Of a stretch of 64,000 bases of DNA, positions 52,542 to 60,497 are shown piece by piece. This DNA is from a bacterium (GTDB lineage: Bacteria > Myxococcota_A > UBA9160 > UBA4427). The position numbers and the translations under genes were made by a program. Under the pieces are notes generated by a model. That model did not search any database. It was given only the letters and a program-made list of their open reading frames with translations, and had not been told where the DNA came from. The stretch lies in the NCBI GenBank assembly GCA_024742285.1, contig JANSYR010000013.1, forward strand, positions 174,975-238,974. Direction: 5' to 3'. Numbering within the stretch: the first letter of the stretch is position 1; each line of letters starts with the position of its first letter.

Positions 52542-53764
52542 CTCGCGGCGGCTGCCATCGCGGCGCGCAGCTGCGCCGCCTGCTCGGCGTCTCGCTTCTC
52601 GATCCCGGCGATCAGCGCCTCGTCGACACCGAGCTCCTCGAGGATCTCCCGCGTGTGGGCGCCGATGAAGGCGGCGTGGCGTTCCGGGAACGCGTCGATC
52701 GGCGTCTGCCCCTCGAACTGCGCAGGCGGGCGCGGCAGGCGCATCCGCCCGATCTGCGGATGCTCGACCTCGACGAGGCTTCGCTGCTGGATCACCTGTT
52801 CGTCGTCGTGCACGGTGTCGAGGGTGTTCACGCGGGCGACCGGGACGCCGAACGAATCGAGCATGTCGCAGACTTCTTGGCAGGTCACGTCGGCGAACAT
52901 CTCTTCCATGGCGGCGATGAACGCTTCGCGGTGCTCGATCCGGCTGGCGAGGTCGGCGAAGCGGGGGTCGAGGTGGGCCTCGGACCCGCGCCAGACCGAG
53001 ACCAGCTGGAACGAGTCGTCCTGGATCAGGATGATCGAGACGTAGCCATCCTTGGTCTGCAGGACGTGGAAGTAGTCGGCGAGCTCGCCCACGTAGCTCG
53101 CGCCTTCGCCCTGCAGCGTGCGTGACCACATCACGTCCGGCCAGACATAGTAGAGGGCCGAGTCCATCATCGAGATCGGTACGTGCTGGCCCTTGCCGGT
53201 CGTGGTGCGCTCGAAGAGGGCGGCGGTGATCGCCTGGGCGGCGGTCAGGCTGGTGATCTTGTCGAACATGATCGTTCGAACGTTCTCCGGCCGTCCGCTC
53301 AGATCGCCCTGGGTCGCGGCCATGCCGACCGTCGCCTGGATCAAGGGGTCGTAGACGCGCCGGTTCACGTAGGGGCCCTCCTGGCCGTAGCCCGTGACGG
53401 AGACGTAGACCAGACCGGGGTTGATCGCGGCGAGCGCCTCGTAGCCGAGGCCCTGTCGATCGAGGACGCCGGGTCGATAGTTCTCGAGCAGCACGTCGGC
53501 GGTCCGGATCAGGTCGAGCAGCACTGCCTTCTGGGTCTCGTCCTTGAGGTCGAGGGCGACGGCGCGCTTGTTCCGATTCAGGACGGCATACATCCCGCCC
53601 ATCCCGCCGCGGGCGCTCCCCAGGTAGCGGCACGTGTCACCGAACATCGGGGGCTCGACCTTGATCACGTCCGCGCCCTGGTCCGCGAGGACCATCGCGG
53701 CCATCGGGCCGGACACCGTCGACGTCATCTCGACGACGCGGACGCCGTGCAGGGGACCGGGCAT
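52538..53764 (-). CDS. CaiB/BaiF family (class III) CoA transferase
   Basis: A 408-residue class III CoA transferase or alpha-methylacyl-CoA racemase relative. Signatures: GVRVVEMTSTVSGPMAAMVLADQGADVIKVE at the N terminus (in parts: LADQGADVIKVEPP), RNKRAVALDLK, DVLLENYRPGVLDRQGLGYE, and YDPLIQATVGM holding the catalytic Asp near residue 165. Such enzymes move CoA between carboxylic acids, or epimerise 2-methyl-acyl-CoA, in fatty acid, steroid or xenobiotic breakdown. It is divergent from a P450 gene across 96 bases, hinting at a shared catabolic route. Confidence 0.9.
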   Translation of the reverse strand: MPGPLHGVRVVEMTSTVSGPMAAMVLADQGADVIKVEPPMFGDTCRYLGSARGGMGGMYAVLNRNKRAVALDLKDETQKAVLLDLIRTADVLLENYRPGVLDRQGLGYEALAAINPGLVYVSVTGYGQEGPYVNRRVYDPLIQATVGMAATQGDLSGRPENVRTIMFDKITSLTAAQAITAALFERTTTGKGQHVPISMMDSALYYVWPDVMWSRTLQGEGASYVGELADYFHVLQTKDGYVSIILIQDDSFQLVSVWRGSEAHLDPRFADLASRIEHREAFIAAMEEMFADVTCQEVCDMLDSFGVPVARVNTLDTVHDDEQVIQQRSLVEVEHPQIGRMRLPRPPAQFEGQTPIDAFPERHAAFIGAHTREILEELGVDEALIAGIEKRDAEQAAQLRAAMAAAAS

Positions 53765-53836
53765 GCGTTTCCCTCCGTTCTGCGGGCCGCCGGGGCGGTG
53801 GCCCGATTGTACGCGACGCAGTCGGCCGCATCTGAC

Positions 53837-53842
53837 TATATT
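53837..53842 (+). promoter_or_regulatory. Candidate -10 element for the P450 gene
   Basis: TATATT stands out in very GC-rich sequence, 18 bases before the ATG and just upstream of the GGGAGGAG ribosome site. No good -35 element lies at the expected distance. Confidence 0.35.
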
Positions 53843-53860
53843 GGTGGCCCGGGAGGAGCC

Positions 53861-55090
53861 ATGGGCGATCCGAACGACAGCACGGCCGAGGAGATCTTCG
53901 CCGAGATCCTCGATCCCGACCGACGGGGTGCGCTCTACCCCCACTACCACCGACTTCGCGAGCGGGCGCCGGTCCTCGAGGACGAGACGCTGCTCGGACG
54001 CCGCGCGTGGATCCTCACCCGATTCGAGGATGCGGATCGGGTGCTCCGGGACCCGGTGCTCCACAGCGACACGAGCGCGATCGAGCTCTTCGATACCGGA
54101 CCCTCGGGACGGACCTTCTTCGAGGTCATGCGCAAGCTGCTCCTCTATCTGGATCCACCGGAGCATGACCGGATCCGCGGTCTCGTTTCGAAGGCGTTCA
54201 CGCCCCGCGCCGTCGACGCGCGGAAGCCCCGGATCCAGACGGAGGTCGATCGCCTGCTCGATCGGGTGGAGGACGCGGGCAAGGCGGAGCTCGTGGCCGA
54301 TTTCGGGTATCCGCTCCCGATCGCCGTGATCTGCGAGATGATGGGCATCCCCGAATCCGATCGCGCGACGTTCCTGACCTGGGCGCACGATTTCGCGCGG
54401 CGCGGCGATGTCTCCGGATTGACCGAGAACGTGGTCGCGAGGGGCGAGGTCGCGAGCGCCGGCTTCCGGGACTATTTCCTCGATCTGGCGCGCTCGCGCC
54501 GGAAGGCACTCGGGGACGATCTGATCTCGGCCCTCGTCGAGGTCGAGGACGAGACCGGGCGACTCAGCGACGCAGAAGTCGTGTCGACCTGCGTGATCCT
54601 CCTGCAGGCAGGACACGAGACGACTGCGGACCTGATCTCGATGGCCATCCGCGGCCTGATTCTCCATCCGGACCAGCTGGCGTTGTTGCGCGAAGCGCCG
54701 GCGCGGGTCGTGACGGCCGCCGACGAGTTCATTCGCTGGGACACGTCGGTCCAGATCAGCCAGCGGGTCGGTTCCCGGGACATCGAGGTCGGCGGGCGAC
54801 GCATCCCCGCCGGCGACGTCTGCGTCGTGATGAACGGGGCCGCCAATCGCGACCCGGGGCGCTTTCCGGATCCCGACCGCCTCGACATCGCGCGCGCCAC
54901 CCCGAGTCATCTCGGTTTCGGCATGGGGCGCCACTTCTGCCTCGGCGCTTCGCTCGCCCGCGCCGAGATCGCCGCGGCGGTGGGAACGTTCATCACCCGA
55001 TTCCCGCGTTTCGACTTCGCCGAGGAGCCCGCGTTCCGGCCCTCGCTCTTCCTGCGCGGGCTGGCGCGGCTTCCCCTCAGCCTGGGTTGA
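53861..55090 (+). CDS. Cytochrome P450 monooxygenase
   Basis: A 409-residue soluble bacterial P450. The I-helix oxygen-activation motif AGHETT is near residue 250, the ExxR motif (EFIR) near 289, and the heme-binding loop FGMGRHFCLGASLAR near 350 with its cysteine ligand. No redox partner gene is adjacent. The style (LDPPEHDRIRGLVSKAFTPRAV) is that of CYP families oxidising terpenes, sterols or fatty acids; the substrate is not assignable. ATG 53861 follows GGGAGGAG. Confidence 0.94.
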   Translation: MGDPNDSTAEEIFAEILDPDRRGALYPHYHRLRERAPVLEDETLLGRRAWILTRFEDADRVLRDPVLHSDTSAIELFDTGPSGRTFFEVMRKLLLYLDPPEHDRIRGLVSKAFTPRAVDARKPRIQTEVDRLLDRVEDAGKAELVADFGYPLPIAVICEMMGIPESDRATFLTWAHDFARRGDVSGLTENVVARGEVASAGFRDYFLDLARSRRKALGDDLISALVEVEDETGRLSDAEVVSTCVILLQAGHETTADLISMAIRGLILHPDQLALLREAPARVVTAADEFIRWDTSVQISQRVGSRDIEVGGRRIPAGDVCVVMNGAANRDPGRFPDPDRLDIARATPSHLGFGMGRHFCLGASLARAEIAAAVGTFITRFPRFDFAEEPAFRPSLFLRGLARLPLSLG

Positions 55091-55198
55091 CGTTCGGTCG
55101 ACGAGTGAGGCGTCGGCCTTGCGGTCGGAGCCGGATCGCGGATCCTTCCGCCGCCCGGCAACCCGCCGCGCCCCGAAGAAGAGGAAAATGCCGGTCCC

Positions 55199-56416
55199 AT
55201 GGCCGAGGTCGTCCTGATCAATCTGACCGGACCGGATCGCCCGGGCATCACCCGCGATCTCTCGGCGATCCTCGCCGAGCACGACGTGCGCGTGCTCGAC
55301 ATCGGTCAGGCCGTCATCCACGACACGCTCACGCTCGGGATCCTGGTCGAGCTCCCCGAGGAGTCCGACGGCCACCCCGTCTTGAAGGACGTCCTCTTCA
55401 AGTCCCACGCGTGGGATCTCCGGGTACGCTTCACACCGGTCGATCTCGACGAGTACGAACGCTGGGTGAGCGCCCAGGGGCAACCGCGCCACATCATGAC
55501 GCTGATCGGCAGCCGATTGACGGCGGCCCATCTCGAGGGGCTCGGGAAGGTCGCGACGGACCACGGCCTGAACATCGACAACATCACGCGGCTCTCGGGA
55601 CGGGTCTCGCTCCGGGCCGAGCAGGAGACGCCGCGCTCCTGCGTCGAGCTGTCGCTACGCGGTGAGCCCGACGACGCCTCGGCGCTGCGAGGCGACCTTC
55701 TCGCCCTCGCGCAGGATCTCGACGTGGACATCGCCTTTCAGGTCGACGACGTCTATCGCCGGAATCGGCGGCTCGTCGCGTTCGACATGGACTCCACGCT
55801 GATCCAGACCGAGGTGATCGACGAACTCGCCGCGGCGGCGGGGGTCGGCGACGAAGTCGCGAAGATCACCGAGGCCGCCATGAACGGCGAGCTCGACTTC
55901 ACCCAGAGCCTCGAGCGGCGGGTCGGACTTCTGAAGGGGCTCGACGAGGGCGTGCTCGAAGAGATCGCTCAGCGACTCCCGATCACGCCCGGGGCGGAGC
56001 GCCTGATCGCGACCCTGCGCTCCCTCGACTACCGGACGGCGATCCTGTCCGGTGGCTTCACGTATTTCGGTCACCACCTGCAGCAGCGTCTCGGGATCGA
56101 CTACGTCTTCGCGAACGAGCTGGAGATCGACGGCGGGCGCCTGACCGGGCGCGTCGCCGGTACGGTCGTCGACGGCGCCCGCAAGGCGGCGCTGCTTCGC
56201 GAGCTCGCCGAACGCGAGAACCTGCGGCTCGAACAGACGATTGCGGTCGGAGATGGCGCCAACGATCTGCCCATGCTCGACGCCGCTGGCCTCGGGATCG
56301 CGTTCCATGCGAAGCCGAAGGTGCGTGACGCGGCGGAGCAGGTGATCTCGAATCTCGGGCTCGATGGGATTCTCTACCTGATCGGCATGAGCGACCGGGA
56401 AGTCCAGCAAGCCTGA
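55199..56416 (+). CDS. serB: Phosphoserine phosphatase with two ACT domains
   Basis: The last enzyme of serine biosynthesis. The 405-residue protein has two N-terminal ACT-type regulatory domains (VLINLTGPDRPGITRDLSAI from residue 5; IMTLIGSRLTAAHLEGLGKV from about 98) and a HAD phosphatase domain with DMDST near residue 198, SGGFTYF, and GDGANDLPMLDAAGLGIAFHAKP. The ACT domains probably bind serine for feedback control, as in mycobacterial SerB2. It is co-directional with the MFS gene 47 bases downstream. Confidence 0.95.
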   Translation: MAEVVLINLTGPDRPGITRDLSAILAEHDVRVLDIGQAVIHDTLTLGILVELPEESDGHPVLKDVLFKSHAWDLRVRFTPVDLDEYERWVSAQGQPRHIMTLIGSRLTAAHLEGLGKVATDHGLNIDNITRLSGRVSLRAEQETPRSCVELSLRGEPDDASALRGDLLALAQDLDVDIAFQVDDVYRRNRRLVAFDMDSTLIQTEVIDELAAAAGVGDEVAKITEAAMNGELDFTQSLERRVGLLKGLDEGVLEEIAQRLPITPGAERLIATLRSLDYRTAILSGGFTYFGHHLQQRLGIDYVFANELEIDGGRLTGRVAGTVVDGARKAALLRELAERENLRLEQTIAVGDGANDLPMLDAAGLGIAFHAKPKVRDAAEQVISNLGLDGILYLIGMSDREVQQA

Positions 56417-56463
56417 GACAGCCCGATGCGCGAGGGCGCGGGATCGGCGACGATCGGGCTCGC

Positions 56464-57735
56464 ATGAGTGACCCGAACGAAAGCGCGCCCGCCGACTCCC
56501 GTTGGAGTCGCGCGACCGAGTCACTCCGGAACACGCAGTTCCGACGACTCTTCGTCGGCAATCTGGCGTTCTTCCTGGCGATGGGCGGACAGGGCCTCGT
56601 GCGGCCGTGGATTGCCCTCGAGCTGACAGATGATCCCTTCGCGCTCGGTCTGACGGGGGCCGCGATGGCGGCACCGATGTTCTTCCTGTCTCCCCTCGGA
56701 GGGGCGCTCGCCGATCGCCTCGACCGACGGACGCTGATCGCGACGGCGCTCTCGCTCGCGCTCCTGACCGAAGCGGTCGTCTACGTCCTCCTCGTGACCG
56801 ACCGGATCGAGTTCTGGCACCTCGTCGTCGCGTCGGCGGCGCTCGGCGCCTGCTTCCCGCTCCAGATGCCCGCGCGCGCCGCAATCGTCGCGAACCTCGT
56901 CGATCGCAAGGCGCTCGGTGCGGCGATGGGCGTGAACATGACCGGCATGAACCTCACCCAGATGCTGGGGCCGGCGATGGCCGGGACGCTCGCGACCTGG
57001 GTCGGGATCGAAGGGGCCTACGGCTTCAATCTGTGCCTCTATGTCGTCGCGATCGCAGCGACGTTCTCGGTCCGCAGCGCGCCGCCGGCCACGCGACCGA
57101 CGGCCTCGCTCTACGAGAACGTGCTCGAGGGGTTTCGCTATCTGCGCTCGGACCGGATGGTCGCGATCCTGCTCCTGTTCGGGCTCGTCCCGCAGTTCCT
57201 GGCGATGCCCTTCCAGCAGGTGCTGCCGGTCTTCGCGCGGGACGTGTGGGTCGTCGGGCCGTGGGGACTCGGGATGCTGAGCTTCGCCGTGGGGGTCGGC
57301 GCGATGGTGGGCTCGATGTACATCGCGACCCGCGACCAACGCAAGCCGCGCTTGCCGATGATGATGGTCAGCGTGATCGTGTTCTGCCTCCTGATCGCTG
57401 CCTTCGCGCTCTCGCCGAGCATCTGGCCGGCCGTCGTCCTCGCGTTCCTCGGCAACATCGGAGCGAGCGTCTTCCGAACGCTCAACAACGTCTCGATCCA
57501 GCTCGTGATTCCCGACGAGGTGCGCGGCCGCGTCTCCAGCTTCCTGATGATGAGCGTTTCGCTTCCACTGCTCGGCGGGCTGCCCGTGACGCGGGTCGCC
57601 AGCGCCTACGGCGCGCCGACCGCGGTGGCGGGGGCCTGTGTGCTGGCGCTCGTTCTGGCGCTGCTGTTCTGGGTCGGCAGCCCGAGCTTGCGCGCCGTGG
57701 ACGAGCGCGTGCGAACGAAGCTCAGGGAGCCTTGA
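56464..57735 (+). CDS. MFS transporter (MFS_3 / enterobactin-exporter-like)
   Basis: A 423-residue major facilitator protein with about twelve membrane segments. The N-terminal pattern (FRRLFVGNLAFFLAMGGQGL, then LSPLGGALADRLDRR) fits the MFS_3/EntS-like efflux group. The GALADRLDRR stretch is the conserved loop between helices 2 and 3. The substrate is unknown. It follows serB closely and precedes the cytidylate kinase-like gene by 47 bases. Confidence 0.88.
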   Translation: MSDPNESAPADSRWSRATESLRNTQFRRLFVGNLAFFLAMGGQGLVRPWIALELTDDPFALGLTGAAMAAPMFFLSPLGGALADRLDRRTLIATALSLALLTEAVVYVLLVTDRIEFWHLVVASAALGACFPLQMPARAAIVANLVDRKALGAAMGVNMTGMNLTQMLGPAMAGTLATWVGIEGAYGFNLCLYVVAIAATFSVRSAPPATRPTASLYENVLEGFRYLRSDRMVAILLLFGLVPQFLAMPFQQVLPVFARDVWVVGPWGLGMLSFAVGVGAMVGSMYIATRDQRKPRLPMMMVSVIVFCLLIAAFALSPSIWPAVVLAFLGNIGASVFRTLNNVSIQLVIPDEVRGRVSSFLMMSVSLPLLGGLPVTRVASAYGAPTAVAGACVLALVLALLFWVGSPSLRAVDERVRTKLREP

Positions 57736-57782
57736 TTCGATAGCCTTTCCGGGCCTCCTGTGAGGCGAGGGAGCGGACCTCC

Positions 57783-58418
57783 ATGTTGATCACGATCTCC
57801 CGCCAGTACCTGGCCGGTGCGCCCGCCGTGGCGCTTCGCGTGGCCGAGGGCCTCGGCTGGACCGTCGTCGACGACGATTTCGTCGGCGCCATCGCCGAGA
57901 AGTCGGGGCTCTCGCGGGACGACGTCGAGAGCCTCGAGGAGAGCGTGCCGACCTTCCTCGAACGCTTCGCCCAATCCTCGGCGCTCTCCTTTCCCGAGTT
58001 CCTGGTTTCGACGCCGTCGGCGATCGAAGAGCCCGACGCCGTCAAGCTGGCGCACATCACGAAGGAGTGGATCGAGGAGCTCGGCCACCGCGACCGGATC
58101 GTCCTGGTCGGTCGCGCGGCGGCGGCGATCCTCGCGCGCGAACGAGACGTGCTCCACGTGCGGCTCGTCGCCTCCCGCGATCACCGGATCGGCCTCGCGA
58201 TGCACGAGCACGGCATGGGCGAGGCGGAGGCCGCGGCCTTCCTCGACGAACGCGACCGCGCCCGGGCCCGGTACCACAAGGAGAACTACGGGCGCGATTG
58301 GAACGATCCGGTCCACTACCACATGGTGTTGAACACGGAGCTCCTCGGCACCGATGGCGCAGCCGACCTGGTCATCGCCCGCGCCCGGTCGGTCGGATGG
58401 GGCGCCTCCGGCGACTAG
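57783..58418 (+). CDS. Cytidylate kinase-like protein with altered P-loop
   Basis: A 211-residue member of the cytidylate kinase-like (CMK-2) family. It begins LITISRQY as the family does, but where relatives have a GSGG-type phosphate loop this one reads LAGAPAVALRVAEGLGW, without a canonical lysine/GSG arrangement. Downstream family features remain: VVDDDFVGAIAEKSGLS, GRAAAAILARERDVLHVRLVA and RARARYHKENYGRDWNDP. It may be a pseudokinase or bind another phosphate compound. It converges on the sirtuin gene, 12 bases apart. Confidence 0.82.
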   Translation: MLITISRQYLAGAPAVALRVAEGLGWTVVDDDFVGAIAEKSGLSRDDVESLEESVPTFLERFAQSSALSFPEFLVSTPSAIEEPDAVKLAHITKEWIEELGHRDRIVLVGRAAAAILARERDVLHVRLVASRDHRIGLAMHEHGMGEAEAAAFLDERDRARARYHKENYGRDWNDPVHYHMVLNTELLGTDGAADLVIARARSVGWGASGD

Positions 58419-58430
58419 CGAAGCGACATT

Positions 58431-59201
58431 TCAGGCGCCCGGCACGAGGGCCGGAAGAATGTCGCTGATCGAGCCGCGCAGGAGGGCATCGGCGATGGCA
58501 TCCATCTCCGTCGCCTCGCCGTTCACGATCACGATCCTGGCCCCGCCTTCCTTGGCGATCGGCACCATCGACGCGATCGGGTAGACCGCGAGGGTCGTGC
58601 CGACCGCGAGGAGCAGGTCGCAATCCTCGGCGGCGGCGAAGGCCCGGGCAAGATCGTCTTCGACGAGGCCCTGTCCGAAAGAGATGGTCGCCGACTTGAG
58701 CATTCCGCCACAGGTCCGGCAATCGGGATCTTCTTCGCCCGCCTCGACCCGGGCCAGGGCGCGGATCATCGGCGCCCGCTCTCCGCAGTCGAGGCATTGG
58801 ACCTCTTCGAGGGTGCCGTGGATCTCGACGACGCGCGCGGGGTCCGTGCCGGCCGCCTGGTGGAGACCGTCCACGTTCTGCGTGACGAGGGTGTCGAGAT
58901 GGCCTGCGCGCTCGAGGTCGACGAGGGCCTGGTGGCCGGCGTTCGGCCGCTTCTTGTTCGCCTCGGTCTCGAGACGCCAGCGCCAGGACTTCTTGCGGAC
59001 GTCTGGATCCGATACGTAGACCTGGAGCGTGGCCATCTTCTCGGCGTCCGGATCCTTGGTCCAGAGGCCCTGGGGACCCCGGAAATCCGGGATCCCCGAG
59101 TCGGTGGAGATTCCGGCGCCGGTCAGGCACGCGACGGAGCGCGCGTCCCGGATCCAGCCACGAACGGTCTCGAGGGCTTCTCGCGTCTCTTCCGTGCTCA
59201 T
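58431..59201 (-). CDS. Sirtuin (NAD-dependent protein deacylase)
   Basis: A 256-residue Sir2 protein removing acyl groups from lysines at the cost of NAD. Motifs: TGAGISTDSGIPDFRG for NAD, TQNVDGLHQ, catalytic His in EIHGTL, zinc ligands CLDC and CRTC, FGQGL and VGTTLAVYPIA. The NAD-related neighbour upstream (AcoX-type ATP-NAD kinase) lies on the same strand 55 bases away. Confidence 0.94.
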   Translation of the reverse strand: MSTEETREALETVRGWIRDARSVACLTGAGISTDSGIPDFRGPQGLWTKDPDAEKMATLQVYVSDPDVRKKSWRWRLETEANKKRPNAGHQALVDLERAGHLDTLVTQNVDGLHQAAGTDPARVVEIHGTLEEVQCLDCGERAPMIRALARVEAGEEDPDCRTCGGMLKSATISFGQGLVEDDLARAFAAAEDCDLLLAVGTTLAVYPIASMVPIAKEGGARIVIVNGEATEMDAIADALLRGSISDILPALVPGA

Positions 59202-59256
59202 CCGCCGTCCTCTCTGGCGTCCTGGGTGTCCTGGGTGTCGTACGCGTCGACTCGGC

Positions 59257-60309
59257 CTAACAGCAGCTGCCGGTCGCGCCCGAGCGCTGGTCGTGCCAAT
59301 GACCGAGGTCGCGGTAGAGCCCCTGCTCGGCGGCGGCGATCATCGTGCGATTCGGATCGATCACCCAGGGTCCCTCGCGAACGACGCGCAGGATCGCGCT
59401 CTCGCCGTCTTCGAGCACGATCTCCCGGTCCCCGTCGAAGGCGAGGAGCCCCGGCCCGGTCCAGCGCACCTCGGCGCCCAGATCGACGCGCTCGACCCCC
59501 TCGAGCCCGACGTTCGCGTAGAGCCCGGGCGAGATCGGAATCCGCAGGGACTTGCCCGTCGTCTCGGGCTTCGGCTCCGGACGGGTCTGGACTTCGACCG
59601 CGAACTCGTCGTCGGCGAAGCAGGGCATGAGGAGCCCGCCCACCGGAGAGAGGCCGACGCTGTCGGGCTCGGCGCGGGTCAGCAGAACGCTCGCGAGCTT
59701 CTCGGGGTCCGCCTGCAGGAGCGATCCGGGGTGGTCGTTCACGAGCATCGCGGCGTCGATCAGCGCCAGGCTCTCGCGCCCGTCCTCACAGCGGACCTCG
59801 ACGATCTTGGCGCGACGGGCGCCGTCTTCGAGGGGCAGGCGCCCGGAGGCGACCAGACCCGCGGCGGCGCCGGCGATCGTCGCTTCCGCGTTGAACGGGA
59901 ACACGTTGTTGGTGCCCGTCGAGAGGGGGAGGAGCACGACGTCGCGCCAGCACTGGGTAATCGCCCGGCTCGTGCCGTCGCCGCCGAGCGCGACGATCGC
60001 GGCGCAGCCCGCTTCCTTCATGGCGAGGGCGGCACGCTGGCTGTCGACACCGTGGCCGGTGAGCTCGGTCTCGAGCAGCTCGCACTCCACGTCGAGGGTG
60101 AGCGCCTCGGTTGCGGCGGAGGCGATCCGGAAGGAGTCCCGCGAGAGCAGGATCTTCTTCACGCCCGAAGCGGCGGCCCCCACGACGATGCGCGTCACCT
60201 GGTTGCGCTTGTCGTCGATGGTCGACGTCCCGGCGCGTGCGAAGAGACGTCTCGCATCGCGGCCGGAGTGGGGATTGACGATGATGCCGAGGGTGCCCGC
60301 GCTCTCCAT
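59257..60309 (-). CDS. ATP-NAD kinase family protein (AcoX-like)
   Basis: A 350-residue member of the NAD kinase superfamily. It opens with GIIVNPHSGRDARRLFARAG, includes the nucleotide-binding GGDGTSRAI and LPLSTGTNNVFPF in place of the usual GTGND, and has an extended C-terminal beta region. Features match AcoX-type proteins found with acetoin catabolism genes rather than the housekeeping NAD kinase; no acetoin genes are near. ATG 60309 begins directly with the conserved strand. Phosphorylation of NAD is possible but unproven. Confidence 0.8.
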   Translation of the reverse strand: MESAGTLGIIVNPHSGRDARRLFARAGTSTIDDKRNQVTRIVVGAAASGVKKILLSRDSFRIASAATEALTLDVECELLETELTGHGVDSQRAALAMKEAGCAAIVALGGDGTSRAITQCWRDVVLLPLSTGTNNVFPFNAEATIAGAAAGLVASGRLPLEDGARRAKIVEVRCEDGRESLALIDAAMLVNDHPGSLLQADPEKLASVLLTRAEPDSVGLSPVGGLLMPCFADDEFAVEVQTRPEPKPETTGKSLRIPISPGLYANVGLEGVERVDLGAEVRWTGPGLLAFDGDREIVLEDGESAILRVVREGPWVIDPNRTMIAAAEQGLYRDLGHWHDQRSGATGSCC

Positions 60310-60497
60310 GATGCGCCGGAGGCTATCTCGTGGCTGACGGGGATGCGACCGAGACCCGAAGAGGATCTCGGGTGAAGGATCGAGGCGTCGTGCGGTCGTG
60401 ACCCCAGGCGACGCGACTTTGATCGCGGAGCGAGGCGTCGGAGCACGCGTCGGGCTCAAGCGGGTCGGGGCTTCACGCCGATGCAGAAGACACGCAA

